Of a stretch of DNA of 64,000 nucleotides, positions 44,458 through 54,397 are shown one piece after another. The stretch comes from Gigaspora rosea. Its lineage: Eukaryota; Glomeromycota; Glomeromycetes; Diversisporales; Gigasporaceae. Made by a program: the position numbers and the translations under genes. Position 1 is the first letter of the stretch, and every line of letters begins with the position of its first letter. The DNA lies in assembly GCA_003550325.1 (NCBI GenBank), contig QKWP01000362.1:42500-106499 (forward strand), given 5' to 3'. The notes beneath the pieces were generated by a model. That model had not been told where the DNA came from. It made no database searches and worked only from the letters and a program-made list of their open reading frames with translations.

Positions 44458-44985
44458 TTACTTAGCTAGTATATGCAGATATTTGGCTATATTTTTTTTA
44501 TCACGAATAGCTTCTTTTTCATAAAATGCATTTAGATCTCTACCTTCTTGTGATAAATCATGAGCCGGCTCAGGCAGAATTAGTTTGCTAGCCAGATTTT
44601 CTTTTTTTGAAACATGAGCTGGCTCAGACCCGCCTTCTCGTGATAAATCACTCGAAGGCAGAATTGATTTGTTATCTAAATTTTCTCTTTTCAAATTCCC
44701 GCCTTCTCGTGATAAATCACTCGAAGCCAGATATATCGGTAATCTGGATTGGCAATCCAGATTTATTTTTTCGAGCTTGCGAGAAAAAATCGGTTGATCC
44801 CAGGCAACCCTATTTTTTTCTTCGCCTCTCCAAATTTGATAAATACGTTTTTGTGATATGCTATATTTTTCTTTTAGCTCATTCAAAACTTTAGACCTTG
44901 GTCTATCATTACAGCATTGTATAATAAAATCATAATCAGCTAGTGATAAAGAAGGAGCATCACATCTTATGCGTTGCCTAAGCAT
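44458..44985 (-). CDS. HTH-like protein with SDLSREGG repeats (Polinton)
   Basis: 175 codons. The N-terminal 60 residues (LSLADYDFIIQCCNDRPRSK, then SISQKRIYQIWRGEE) look like a homeodomain-like helix-turn-helix and might bind DNA. The rest repeats SSDLSREGG or DLSQEGR three times; those repeats are the coded form of the stem-loop motif described in the findings. Function unknown. Confidence 0.5.
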   Translation of the reverse strand: MLRQRIRCDAPSLSLADYDFIIQCCNDRPRSKVLNELKEKYSISQKRIYQIWRGEEKNRVAWDQPIFSRKLEKINLDCQSRLPIYLASSDLSREGGNLKRENLDNKSILPSSDLSREGGSEPAHVSKKENLASKLILPEPAHDLSQEGRDLNAFYEKEAIRDKKNIAKYLHILAK

Positions 44986-45970
44986 GATAGTATTTTTTTT
45001 GTATCTAATATATTATTTCAAAATAATTTATTAAATAAAATGCATATATTATATCGGATATACCAGATATATTAGATATACAGGAAAAAAATTTTAGAAA
45101 AAACTAGATAAATAGGATATATATATTATACTGGATATACTGGATATACCAAATATACCAATTATACAGGAAAAAAATTTCGAATAAACCGAATAAATAA
45201 AATATATAGGGGGTTCCGGACTGCCTTCTCGCAATGTTTCCTTAAAGGAAACAGCTAGGTAACCAATTTTTTTTTTTTTGAGCTTGCGAAAAAAAAGAAT
45301 TTTTTATTCTGTCTGTCAGTTCTATCCAGGTTTTTAAAGTTATGGGATTTGGTCTAGACTCTACGTCTTCCGAGGACGGTGCATGCAATAAAGTAGTTGT
45401 AAAGCTATCTGTCGAGAAAACTGTTAACTTTTCTAGATCTTGCGGCTCAAGCTCTTGTATAGAAGCTCTTTCTGCTAGATTCCCGCCTTCTCTTGATAAA
45501 TTACTCGAAGGCAGAAAATAAGTGAACCCCTTTATTGATTACTAGATTTCTTTTTTTGAGCTTGTGTGCCGGCTTCTCGTGATAAATCTGTTTTTTCCGC
45601 AAGTTCAAAAAACATTTATTTCTGAATTCTCTTTTTTTGAATGAAATGAGAAAAAAGGAAAATATAAAATGTTTTGGTGTATTGGATTAGTAAACATGTC
45701 TATTTGAGCCGGTTCACTTGTGAGAAAATAGGCTTATTTATATAGTTTATTTTTTACAACTAACCCTTTTTATATAAAAACAGTTTCAGATTTGCTGATC
45801 TATTTATTCATAAATTGATATTGATTAGTATGGGCCAAAAATAAATCGATCTACTAACAATCACAAGCTATTGATTAAAAAATCTAAACATGCATGTCGG
45901 GCACAGTAGTCCTGCTTTTTTTGTATGAAAAAGCCTCGCAAGCTCGAAAAAAATATATTGATAACAAATA
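44986..45970. other. Polinton spacer rich in hairpins
   Basis: No long reading frame. It holds several hairpins: T-run, GAGCTTGCG, A-run near 45270-45300 and 45910-45955; CTTCTCTTGATAAATTACTCGAAG-type stem near 45487 (partly diverged); CTTCTCGTGATAAATC near 45572; and GGATATACCNNATATAC direct repeats at 45050-45170. Confidence 0.45.
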
Positions 45971-45974
45971 TATT

Positions 45975-46193
45975 TTAACTATTTATATTTGGCTGAGCCG
46001 GCTCACAAGTATTGCAAGAAGGTAAGTCTGAATCTGATAGTATTTTGCCCAACTCAAGATCGGTTTGCTCTTCTATATAATTCTCTATCCAGTCTATAGT
46101 CTCTTCTAACGATTTTACTATCTTTTTTAACTTTTTATGCTGGGAATAATATTCACTTAGTCTTGCTTGGTGATTATATATTTTACATACCAT
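45975..46193 (-). CDS. Small coiled-coil ORF (Polinton)
   Basis: Seventy-two codons, starting MVCKIYNHQARLSEYYSQHK, then a helical stretch (KKIVKSLEETIDWIENYIEE) and an acidic end. No known motif. The C-terminal codons overlap a GAGCCGGCTCA palindrome. Confidence 0.35.
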   Translation of the reverse strand: MVCKIYNHQARLSEYYSQHKKLKKIVKSLEETIDWIENYIEEQTDLELGKILSDSDLPSCNTCEPAQPNINS

Positions 46194-46209
46194 TTTTTAG
46201 TATTATATA

Positions 46210-46530
46210 TATAGATATTAAATATCTTAAAAAAACTAATTACCGAGGTGGGACACCATGTCACCAGGGCACAGTATCCATGTTGGGTAGAGTCTGGACA
46301 AGCTTGTCCAAGCTCATCAAAATTGAGCAGAAGCTGAATTAGTATCCAGTTAAATTTATCTCCTGAAACTTATATGTTAGAGTCTGGACACGGTGTCCGG
46401 GCTTGATTTAATTGTGCAGAAGAAATGGCGCAGTATATTTTTCTAACTGCCAAGCCGGGACACCATGTCACCAGGGCGCAGTATGTGGCACAGTAATCAC
46501 ATGACATTGTGACCTTGAGGTCACATACTA
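46210..46530. promoter_or_regulatory. Polinton intergenic block with direct repeats
   Basis: GGGACACCATGTCACCAGGG followed by CNCAGTAT occurs twice (46250 and 46450), and AGAGTCTGGACA occurs twice followed by different palindromes (AGCTTGTCCAAGCT; CGGTGTCCGG). GTGACCTTGAGGTCAC near 46518 is a palindrome. The block lies between left-hand small genes and the end of the replication region. A regulatory or replication role is possible but unproven. Confidence 0.45.
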
Positions 46531-46699
46531 CCAACCATTTTGATAACAATTACCGACCTATATTTTATAATTCTTTTTGAATAAAAAAATATTTGAGCTT
46601 ATATAATTCTCAAGGAATGTTTTAACCCGAAAAAAATCTATAATATTTATGTAAGTACTGTGACTTTTCCTCCTTTGTCTTGCATATAAGCACCGTATC

Positions 46700-46995
46700 A
46701 CTAGTCTAGCCATGGCACTGACTTAGACCTGATGATTTCGGTTGCAAAGAAGGCAAGTGAGATGTACGTTCCCTTTAATATGCCCCAAACTATTGTGGAT
46801 TCGATCTACTGTTCACTGAAGTATATCTCCTGGCTGATCCCATTTGAATTTCATTTCAATAAAACATGATGCACATCTTTCTTTCTGAATACGTTTTAAT
46901 ATGAGGATATAGTCGACTGTTAGATCAAATTCATGGCCTTTTTCTTTGTCCTGGCCCATATATCTGATAAGTTTTTCCTGAATTGACAGCCTCAA
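46700..46995 (-). pseudogene. HNH-like nuclease segment (Polinton fossil)
   Basis: A segment with the features of HNH-type endonucleases: a CASC pair, then in the continuing sequence NSLGHIKGNVHLTC followed by LLCNRNHQV. This Cys-pair, GHIKGN, CxxCN pattern is typical of HNH nucleases linked to mobile elements. It follows the helicase region on the same strand. The region is broken. Confidence 0.45.
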
Positions 46996-47493
46996 TTCGT
47001 GTTCTAGCCGTTTTTTCTTTTTTTCCTCCTCAATCTTTTGGGCAATTTCAGGGGTAATGGGGGCGCTTCAACCTGAATGAGTTGGCTTAAATATTCTACG
47101 CGACCAACTGCCAAATATATTAGATTATCTCAGGCTAGGTTTCATCAATGACCCAAACACGTTGTGGCGACTTAAGAGTCATTCCTTGACTAGTATGAAT
47201 GGTCATTACGTATCCGAGTTCCCAATCTATGCCTTTTTATCCGCTAATATGTCTTTTAAGAACTTGTTAGAGAGTGTATCTAAGGGCAAATATTCTATAT
47301 CATTTTTTACTAACTCCTTCTTTTCAGATGAGCCAGGAATTTGGACAAGGCAATTCTGTTTGCGTCCATCTCTTGGTCTATAAATTAATGAGATCAGTAC
47401 ATTGGAATATTTTTTCCAATGAAGTTCTAAGCATTTATGGAAAGCAATTTTTCGGAAAAGTATATGTGCTGATAAGATACGATCTGATGGCTT

Positions 47494-48387
47494 CTATTCA
47501 GCTTCAAGATATTCCCATTTTTTTGCAACTGGAAGTGCTTCACGGAATAAGTCTGACTGCACTCTGTTATTTTGGCGTAGCATTTTTTTCTTAAGCTCTT
47601 GTAATCTAGGGCATTTGGCCCGATAGTCAGTCAAGACTTCCTCATAGTATTCACTTTGTTCTTTTAACCAGTCATGAGGCATTTCTCCAAAGAATGGTGG
47701 AGGCTGAGCATCATCTCCGCAACAGATTACTTGACATTTTTGCTTTAGTAAGTAGTCAATAAACATTTTGAGAATATGCCTAGGCACTGTGCATACCTCG
47801 TCCCAGATGACAACGTGTGGAAATTTCTTTTCTCCCATACGTTCAGGTGTCCATTTTCCCACACCATTCCATCTAAAGAAGCTATGCCAAGTTTGGGCTT
47901 TTACTTTACGGTCATTTTGAAAATCTTTAGCTAGCGCATTTGTATAGGTGAAAACAACCATGTTTATATCTTTGAAGATTCGAATTGCACGCGTTGTCTT
48001 TTCAGAACCACCACCTCCATTGAGATAAGAAACTCGGGATCTTGTAATAGGATCATGAATTGATGGAGCAGTACTTTTGGTAATATCTTTAATCGATTCC
48101 CAATACCTATTTTTTGGCCAGTATACAACATTAGAATCTGGACCATGAATTTTTTCTCCTTTATCACGCCATTGTCCAGGCTGTATTTCTCTAATCGGTT
48201 CTGAAAGAATCTTTTCTTTTAGAGGTTTGGTTATTTTAGTAATGGCTATACTAGTATTGCTAGATGGCTTCTTATCAGGGATAACTTCCCAAAAACCTTT
48301 ATGAGCATACCAATCCCAAAAGCAATCATGACAAACAAATGGTTTATGTTTGCTACATGGAAAATATTCTCCTACCGCTAGAGGCAT
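47494..48387 (-). pseudogene. SF1 (Pif1/RecD-like) helicase region (Polinton fossil)
   Basis: A glycine-rich P-loop region (SYLNGGGGSEKTTRA), a Walker B-like HVVIWDEVCTVPRH and a motif III-like VICCGDDAQPPPFFG, in the order of superfamily 1 helicases of the Pif1/RecD group. An N-terminal cysteine/histidine patch (CSKHKPFVCHDCFWDWYAHK) may bind zinc. It lies immediately downstream of the polymerase on the same strand, so the two may form one multidomain replication protein, or an operon-like pair. Part of a broken element. Confidence 0.7.
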
Positions 48388-50056
48388 TTAAGTTTTTTGG
48401 AATACTTTAACCGATTCTATAAACGATGGGTTGTTACACACTGCACATGAATGCCAGTCGTGTAGACATAGAAATTTACTAGTATTTACCAAATCTTTGG
48501 GATAGCTAATCTTTTGCTTAACTTGCTTAAAGAAGGCAGATACGTTTTCGATCTTATATAAGGCCTCTCTTCGTATATATATAGAATCTGTTGCGATTCT
48601 TACTACTTCATTAGGGCCAAATCTTCGAAGCATTTCCAGTAAGTTTATATAGGCGTAAGCTAACATTGAGGCTCGCAAATGTGTATATTGAGGCTGATGG
48701 CCTTTGTAGTATGTAAGTATATGTCCAAGCGGATATTTATCACTACCTGCATATGTTCCTTTTTTAATGCAATCCTGGATCAAGAAATCAAATTCACCTT
48801 CGTCTATTACAACCCGGTGAGTAAGGCGTTTTTCTTCAACTTTATTTCCTTGTGTGAACTTTCCTATGATTGCGCAACTTATATCCCGATTTTTAGACAA
48901 CTACACTTTTGTCTGCTTGGTAAGAGAAATAATGGCTTCTCCTATAGTTATACTTTCTAGGATACCTGCTTCGAGAAGATATCGTAGAAGTATGATAGGA
49001 GTCCAGCCTTTTGCCTTCCCACATCCTTCTCCACTTCAGCAAGCAAAATGTTTTCCATACCAAACGGGAATTGCTTGATGAATATTGGGAACAAATTTGA
49101 AGGATCTTACCTGCACAAATCCAGTTATATCGTCCTGTGGTAATTCTCCATTCACTGCTACTCGAACAAGATGATGTGTTGGGTGTCCAAATCGCTTAAA
49201 CCATGGTGAACACTCTCCTTGACCACGCATACTTGCCGGGTAGCATTCCTTTATGTCTATGCATACAACTTCTCCGACTTGGTAGTTTGGTGGATTCCAT
49301 CGACCTCCATGCCCATGTTCAACACAAGATTGCTTTATATTTTCATGTACACTGGCCGAAGTTGAATGCCAATTATTAATCTCATTGGCAAGCTTTCCTC
49401 TAGCATGATTAGCACCAAATACCTGCTCTGCTAACTCAACTATTTTAAGCGATTCTAGGGACTCCTGCTTTCTTTCTTCACTAATTATTCCTTCCAGAAA
49501 TTGCCAGTCTACCGCGTCCTTAAATAATTCTTCACACGCTTTTATAATATCTGTATGCTTTATTCATGTCCTAAATGTACGACCATCTTCTAGGACAAAT
49601 TGGGATATTGATTGGATCTCTTCTAATGTTTCACTTTCCCCGAGTCCAAGTCCAATAAGCTATATTGCTTGTGGACCTTGAAGAGTTTTATTAATGGCCG
49701 TCTATGCATTATCATTATAATATTCAACCATTCGGTCTTTTGGAAAGTGTTGGTTTCTGAAGAATGCATGGCCATTGTAAACTACCATCTCAATCTCTTC
49801 AAACCTACCTGTTCGATATTTTCCACTATTAAAAATGGTCCCGTGGATAATATCAAGCAATTTGATTGGCCTCTTAAGTATTCTTTCTAATCCTACTACA
49901 TCCTCTACTCGAGCACCAGGTTAACGCATTCTTTTTTTCCCACGCGCCAATTTTTTGTTTACGTATACTTGTAAGCCCATATCCTCTTTTTGCTTTTTCA
50001 AAATGCTCTATTACTCGTTGGGCCACACAATTAAGTGCACCATCTTTCATTGGCAT
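48388..50056 (-). pseudogene. Family B DNA polymerase region (Polinton fossil)
   Basis: Motif A is seen near 49230-49265 (CIDIKECYPASM) and motif C near 48590 (VRIATDSIYIR), preceded by the helix LRASMLAYAYINLLEMLRRF that precedes motif C in protein-primed family B polymerases. The N-terminal exonuclease part is expected in 49300-50056, where GALNCVAQRVIEHFEKAKRG is visible. In Polintons this enzyme copies the element, primed by a terminal protein. The region is broken in several places and is treated as a fossil. Confidence 0.75.
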
Positions 50057-50077
50057 TAATCGATTACTATCTGGCTC

Positions 50078-51022
50078 TCAGATTCTATATAGCCCATAGA
50101 CGACTGCATTAGCAGTAAGTTCTTCAAAATCGGAGCTTTTAATTTGAATTTCTCTAACTAAAAACTTTCCATTAATTCCAACCCAAAAGCCTGGTTTCAT
50201 TTTTTTTGTAAAAATAACATTTGGACCTCCTGGAACGAATTTCTTACCAGCCTTTTTTGACTCACGTATGGGCTCATACTTGTCAATGATTTTGAAATTA
50301 TCATTATTTGGCCGAATAAATTTTACCCTTATAAGAAACCTATCATTATCTATAGCATTTAAAATTTTCTTGGCAAGCTCTTTAGTTATTCCAGCTTCAT
50401 ACATTTCCTCTTTCTCTATTGCAAACCAGGTTGAAAATGTATATTCAGCACCATCTACCTTAAACATATCTTTTGCTGTCTGAATTCCCTTTTGCCATAC
50501 TTTTTGATGCATTTTATCGTCTGGGAATAGGACCGGCCAAGACACTTTTTTATCTATATCTTTTGGATCATCTTTAGACTCATCCCTTTGGTCAATAATT
50601 GCAGGAGTTGAGGTTTTCTTTTGCGATCTACTAAGAGTCTTTTCCATTAAATTAAACCATTCTGCATCTGTTTTTGGAACCTCTTTATTAATAATAGTTG
50701 GGTTGTTTTTTATTTTAGGATTCGCTAGCCAGTTGGCCAAATCCTCTATAGATAAATAAGTAGCTTCCTTTTCACGGACATGGACTATAGGAGATAGGGA
50801 GCTGGGTACTGGTGTTTGAGATCTGGATACATTAAGATTAGATGACTGAACCGGATTAGATATTTGGGGTTGCTTACACTTAAACTTTCTGTTAAGATGA
50901 TTTGTTAAATCACGAGTCTTTTTAAAGTCGTTCTTTCCACATCGAGGGCATTGAAGTACCATTTTTGATAGTAAGTGAAACAATTTAGCTGTTTGTATTA
51001 ATAGTACGAAAACTTTGTTCAA
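50078..51022 (-). CDS. Zinc-finger N-terminal region upstream of the polymerase
   Basis: An open stretch of 314 codons. Near its start is a C2H2-like finger (LQCPRCGKNDFKKTRDLTNH, then KFKCK), followed by a Ser/Pro-rich linker and a lysine-rich globular part ending with FWVGINGKFLVREIQI. It ends just before the polymerase region on the same strand and is probably the N-terminal part of the same large protein, perhaps contacting DNA ends. Part of the broken Polinton-like element. Confidence 0.55.
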   Translation of the reverse strand: MNKVFVLLIQTAKLFHLLSKMVLQCPRCGKNDFKKTRDLTNHLNRKFKCKQPQISNPVQSSNLNVSRSQTPVPSSLSPIVHVREKEATYLSIEDLANWLANPKIKNNPTIINKEVPKTDAEWFNLMEKTLSRSQKKTSTPAIIDQRDESKDDPKDIDKKVSWPVLFPDDKMHQKVWQKGIQTAKDMFKVDGAEYTFSTWFAIEKEEMYEAGITKELAKKILNAIDNDRFLIRVKFIRPNNDNFKIIDKYEPIRESKKAGKKFVPGGPNVIFTKKMKPGFWVGINGKFLVREIQIKSSDFEELTANAVVYGLYRI

Positions 51023-51133
51023 ATAAAAATAATTAATTATTTCTCTCTTGATCTGTTAATCGACAGGGATAGCCTAACCTGATAGCATATTTCATTAGGT
51101 TTCTTTTTTTTTGAATTTTTAAGAAAAAAAGGG

Positions 51134-51672
51134 TTGTAGCAAGCCGACTAGCTCTGAACCTGGTCTTTGCAAAAAACATGCTAGTGGTTACTATGTAACC
51201 CAATATATTAATAGGCTTCAGGAGAGAGCAACTGTCTTCTCATAATTTTATCCTGTTTTTTTAGAGTAAAAAATAGGTAAAAATTTTTTAACCGGAACAG
51301 ACATTTTTTCGTTAGATTATTATGTGCTAAAGCAATAAAAATTAACACCATCATATAGACTTTCTAGCCCGATATTAAAACCAAGTAGAATAACAAAAAT
51401 ATATCATATTTTATATATGATATTAAGGCCCAATAGGCGGAAGAATACGTTAAAACAAATTAGCGATCTTAATGAGTAAAAGGCGTTAAAGAGCATTCCT
51501 GGTATATAAAAATTAACACCATTATATAGACTTTCTAGCCTGATGTTAAGACCAAGTAGGATAACAAAAAATATATCATTTTTTATATATGATATTAAGG
51601 CCCAATAGGCAGAAGAGTACGTAACCGGGTGTATATTTTTTTCACTTTGGTCTGCCCACCCTCCCTGCTGCT
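51134..51672. repeat. Right terminal inverted repeat of the Polinton-like element
   Basis: Inverse of 38462-38967. It carries the same internal tandem duplication and a second copy of the coding tail of the Cys/His-rich ORF (read on the plus strand, GLCKKHASGYYVTQYINRLQ). Confidence 0.85.
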
Positions 51673-53999
51673 CAAGGTCTCCATTGGTTTGGTTTTTTCG
51701 TTCGGAAAATAAAATAGGAAAAAATAGATACACTGCAAAATGCAAATATTGTTTAATTGAACTAAGTAGCAAACCTGAAAAGCTTCATCAGCATGTTATT
51801 CGGTGTATGGATTGGAACATCGCTGAAAAAACCATCTACCTTCATAAAGTTGCTGAAAAAAGTTCTTCATTTCGTAAGCGCACTCATGAAGAAGAAGATA
51901 TTCCAATCAATCCAACTGTTCAAGAAGATGATAACATGTCAGAATCATTTATATCCAATCCTTATCAAGAAACTATTATTAAATGGTTTGCACCATCTTT
52001 ATCACGGGTACAGTCCGAAAAACTCTATCAAAAACTTCTAAAAGTCATAATTTATAGAAATTATTCCTTTTACCTTGTCGAGAACCCGTATTTTCAAGAC
52101 TTTCTTAATGAGTTAAATCCTTCTTACCATTCTCCTTCTCAAAATATGATCAAGGGGCGTCTTTTAACCAAGATATTCTCTGACCATACGTTAGAAAAGT
52201 TAACTACCTTTCCTATTCTTACAGACCTTACAATTTCTCTTGATGGGTGGACCGATAGTTCAGGAAACTCGATCTATGCATTTATGGCCCTTAAAGAACG
52301 TCAAGAGTTTGTGCTGGATATTCAAGATTTATCTGCATATCGCCATATTAGGACCTCGAAGGAGTCTGATACAACTTAGATCTGAGTTTGTATAATATCA
52401 GCCAAATAGGCGTATAAAATAGGCCAAAATTTAAAATTTTACTATATAAAAATGCAATGTTTGATGAATTTCCATGCAAAATTGCCTTTTTTAGTAACCT
52501 CTGAGTTATATCAGAGTCCTTCGGGGTCCTGCCATACTGAGAATTTCTTAAAAATAAAGTAATGGAAGTTTTATCTACGAATGGCATCCAAACATCATCC
52601 GTTATTGCCTGTGTCACTGACAACCCTTCAAATATGAACAAAATGAGAAGACTAATTCATGTAAGTATAAATATATTAAAAATATTAAAACTATTATGGC
52701 TTGTATTATAACTAATCATGATTATAAAACTTACTAATTTAGGAAAAAAACTCCAATATTATCCCGATTCGTTGCTGTTTGCATGTCTTTAACTTAATTG
52801 TTAAAAATATTGCCGGATTTCCTAGTATTGCCCCAGTGTATAAAAACAATCAAAAAATTGTTAACTTTTTTCTTCATTACATATCTGGTGTAAAGAATTG
52901 CAAAATTGGCAGAAGGATCGTAATATTAAGCATTTCTTATCCATATTTTGCGAGACAAGGTGGTATTCGCTCGCTAAAGTTTGTTTGGGAGTTTTGGGGG
53001 TATCAACCTACGAACAAGGTTTTCAGTACTGTCTTTCACTAAGTGAAACATCGGTTTCGAAATATCCTAAAATTGAAAATACTACTGTTAAAAATCTTAT
53101 CTGTGATAAGTATCACTTTGCTACAAATGACGTTTTGGCAAGAGTAATCAAGCCAGTCGTTGATGCTATTGGTCGACTAGAATCAAATGATTCTATTCTT
53201 GCTGATGTTTTCAAAAAGCTTATTTATATCCACCATCAAATATCTCAACTTGAGATTTCTCTTACCAATTTTAAAGCTCATGCCCTTTCTATTATAAGCA
53301 AACATGCAAGAGAGTTTGATTATGATATTTACTATGTTGCACTCTTCCTCTCGCCAGCCCACAAACAGTTGGCTATATCTAGAAAAATGAATGAAGAAGC
53401 AATTAGCCATGCCATAATTGAATTAGCTTGGCATGGGGCTTCAAAAAAAAAGAAGCAAGTCTTTTATACAAAGAATTAATTAATTATAAGAATAACAATC
53501 CTCCATTTGATAACAATTTTCTTCCAAGTTCCACACAATCTCTATGATCATTTTGGGCTGAAGTTAAAGGAAGTGCACCTCTTTTCGTCGTTTTGCAATA
53601 AAACTTCTTGCCATCGTCCCTCATGGTGCTAGCTGTGAATGGCTTTTCTCAATACTTGGCCTAGTTAAAACAAAAATAAGAAATAAGCTAATGCCTGAAA
53701 ATCTTTCAATAATTGGTCAGCTTAGAAATGAACTCAAAAAAGCTGTACCGAATATTAACAATAGATTAAAAAAAGCAATACCTGAACCCTCATCCTACGA
53801 TGATAAAAGCATCGATATTTTTTTTGAGCTTGAAGAAGAGCTAGAAGAATTGGATGAAGAGCTAGAAGTTATAACAGAACAGAACGAGCTGTCTATTATA
53901 GAAGAATTTTTTGATTTTACGGCATTTGAAAGAGAGCAAGAAGTTGAAGATTTATCTCAGATTAACTCTGATCTAAATGAAAGTGATTTTCAGAGCTAA
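51673..53999 (+). pseudogene. hAT transposase (BED finger, DDE, C-terminal dimerisation)
   Basis: Runs from the Polinton insertion site to 53999, with an intron at 52661-52742 (GTAAGT donor, TTTAG acceptor). A BED-type zinc finger is near the start (AKCKYCLIELSSKPEKLHQH), then an RNase H-like strand LTISLDGWTDSSGNSIY, a second block (ACVTDNPSNMNKMRRLIH, HVFNLIVKNIAGFPSI, ETRWYSLAKVCLGVLG) and the C-terminal hAT dimerisation motif (IVPHGASCEWLFSILGLVKT, then RNKLMPENLSIIGQLRNEL), ending in an acidic tail. The enzyme would cut and move hAT elements. The gene is dead: the Polinton-like element interrupts its 5' part, a 181-bp MITE (52350-52530) interrupts the DDE region, and the reading frame changes near 52.9 kb and between 53.47 and 53.6 kb. 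The true start must lie to the left of the Polinton insertion. Confidence 0.85.
52350..52530. mobile_element. AGGACC-family MITE inside the hAT transposase
   Basis: Ends AGGACCTCGAAGGAGTCTGA and TCAGAGTCCTTCGGGGTCCT are inverted; flanks GCCATATT (52342-52349) and GCCATACT (52531-52538) differ at one position. The ends resemble those of 12743-13038. The insertion interrupts the transposase after DLSAYRH. Confidence 0.8.
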
Positions 54000-54128
54000 A
54001 AAATATATTAAATAAAAAATTTGTAATTTTAAATATATATCATAAAGTATTTAAAATAAAATAAAAAAATTATTTTCGAGACTTATCTGTATTTTATATC
54101 GTATATAATTGAATAATAGATACAGAAT

Positions 54129-54206
54129 TTTCAAATATACTTAGCTTTTTTTTTTCAACAAAAGCTGAACTCGGGTTTTGTTGAAAAAAAAAAGTATATT
54201 TGAAAA
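54129..54206. repeat. Hairpin with TTCAAATATACTT arms
   Basis: TTCAAATATACTT, a T-run and CAACAAAA pair with TTTTGTTG, an A-run and AAGTATATTTGAA around a loop of AGCTGAACTCGGG. It lies after the transposase stop inside the hAT; it could be a tiny MITE or act in transcript ending. Confidence 0.7.
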
Positions 54207-54266
54207 ACCTAATTTCAACATTAAAAAAGTTTTTTTAAATAGTAACTTTTAAAACTTCACTAAATT

Positions 54267-54397
54267 TTTGGTAGCTTTTATTTGGTCATATACGGAAGTT
54301 AAGTACTGCAATAAACTCCTGTTATATAAGCACAATTTATATAGGTGCATGCTCTAAAGTTTTATACTATATATATGACCGAATGAAAGCTACCAAT
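54267..54397. mobile_element. Small MITE with TTGGTAGCTTTTATT ends
   Basis: TTGGTAGCTTTTATTTGGTC pairs with GACCGAATGAAAGCTACCAA. The 130-bp interior holds a TATATAGGTGCATGC segment. No clear target duplication. Confidence 0.6.

Larger units (their letters stand above)
38462..51672. mobile_element. Polinton-like element with a Gag-like gene (fossil)
   Basis: A 13.2-kb element starting AGCAGCAGGAAGGGCGGGCA and ending in the inverse, flanked by the 5-bp repeat CAAGG (38457-38461, 51673-51677). It has inverted ends of 506 and 539 bp. Parts: small Cys/His-rich ORF, 119-residue ORF, integrase, Gag-like protein, retropepsin-like region, HTH-like ORF, small ORF, and a large region for HNH-like segment, SF1 helicase and family B DNA polymerase. 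Integrase plus protein-primed-type PolB within long inverted repeats starting 5'-AG is the Polinton/Maverick signature. I find no jelly-roll capsid, FtsK-like ATPase or Ulp1 protease. The Gag-retropepsin pair takes their place. It is broken, with perhaps six to ten breaks, concentrated in the replication and protease regions. The two inverted ends still agree at roughly nine positions in ten by eye and the duplication is intact, so it is not ancient. It inserted into the transposase region of a hAT element. Confidence 0.85.
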
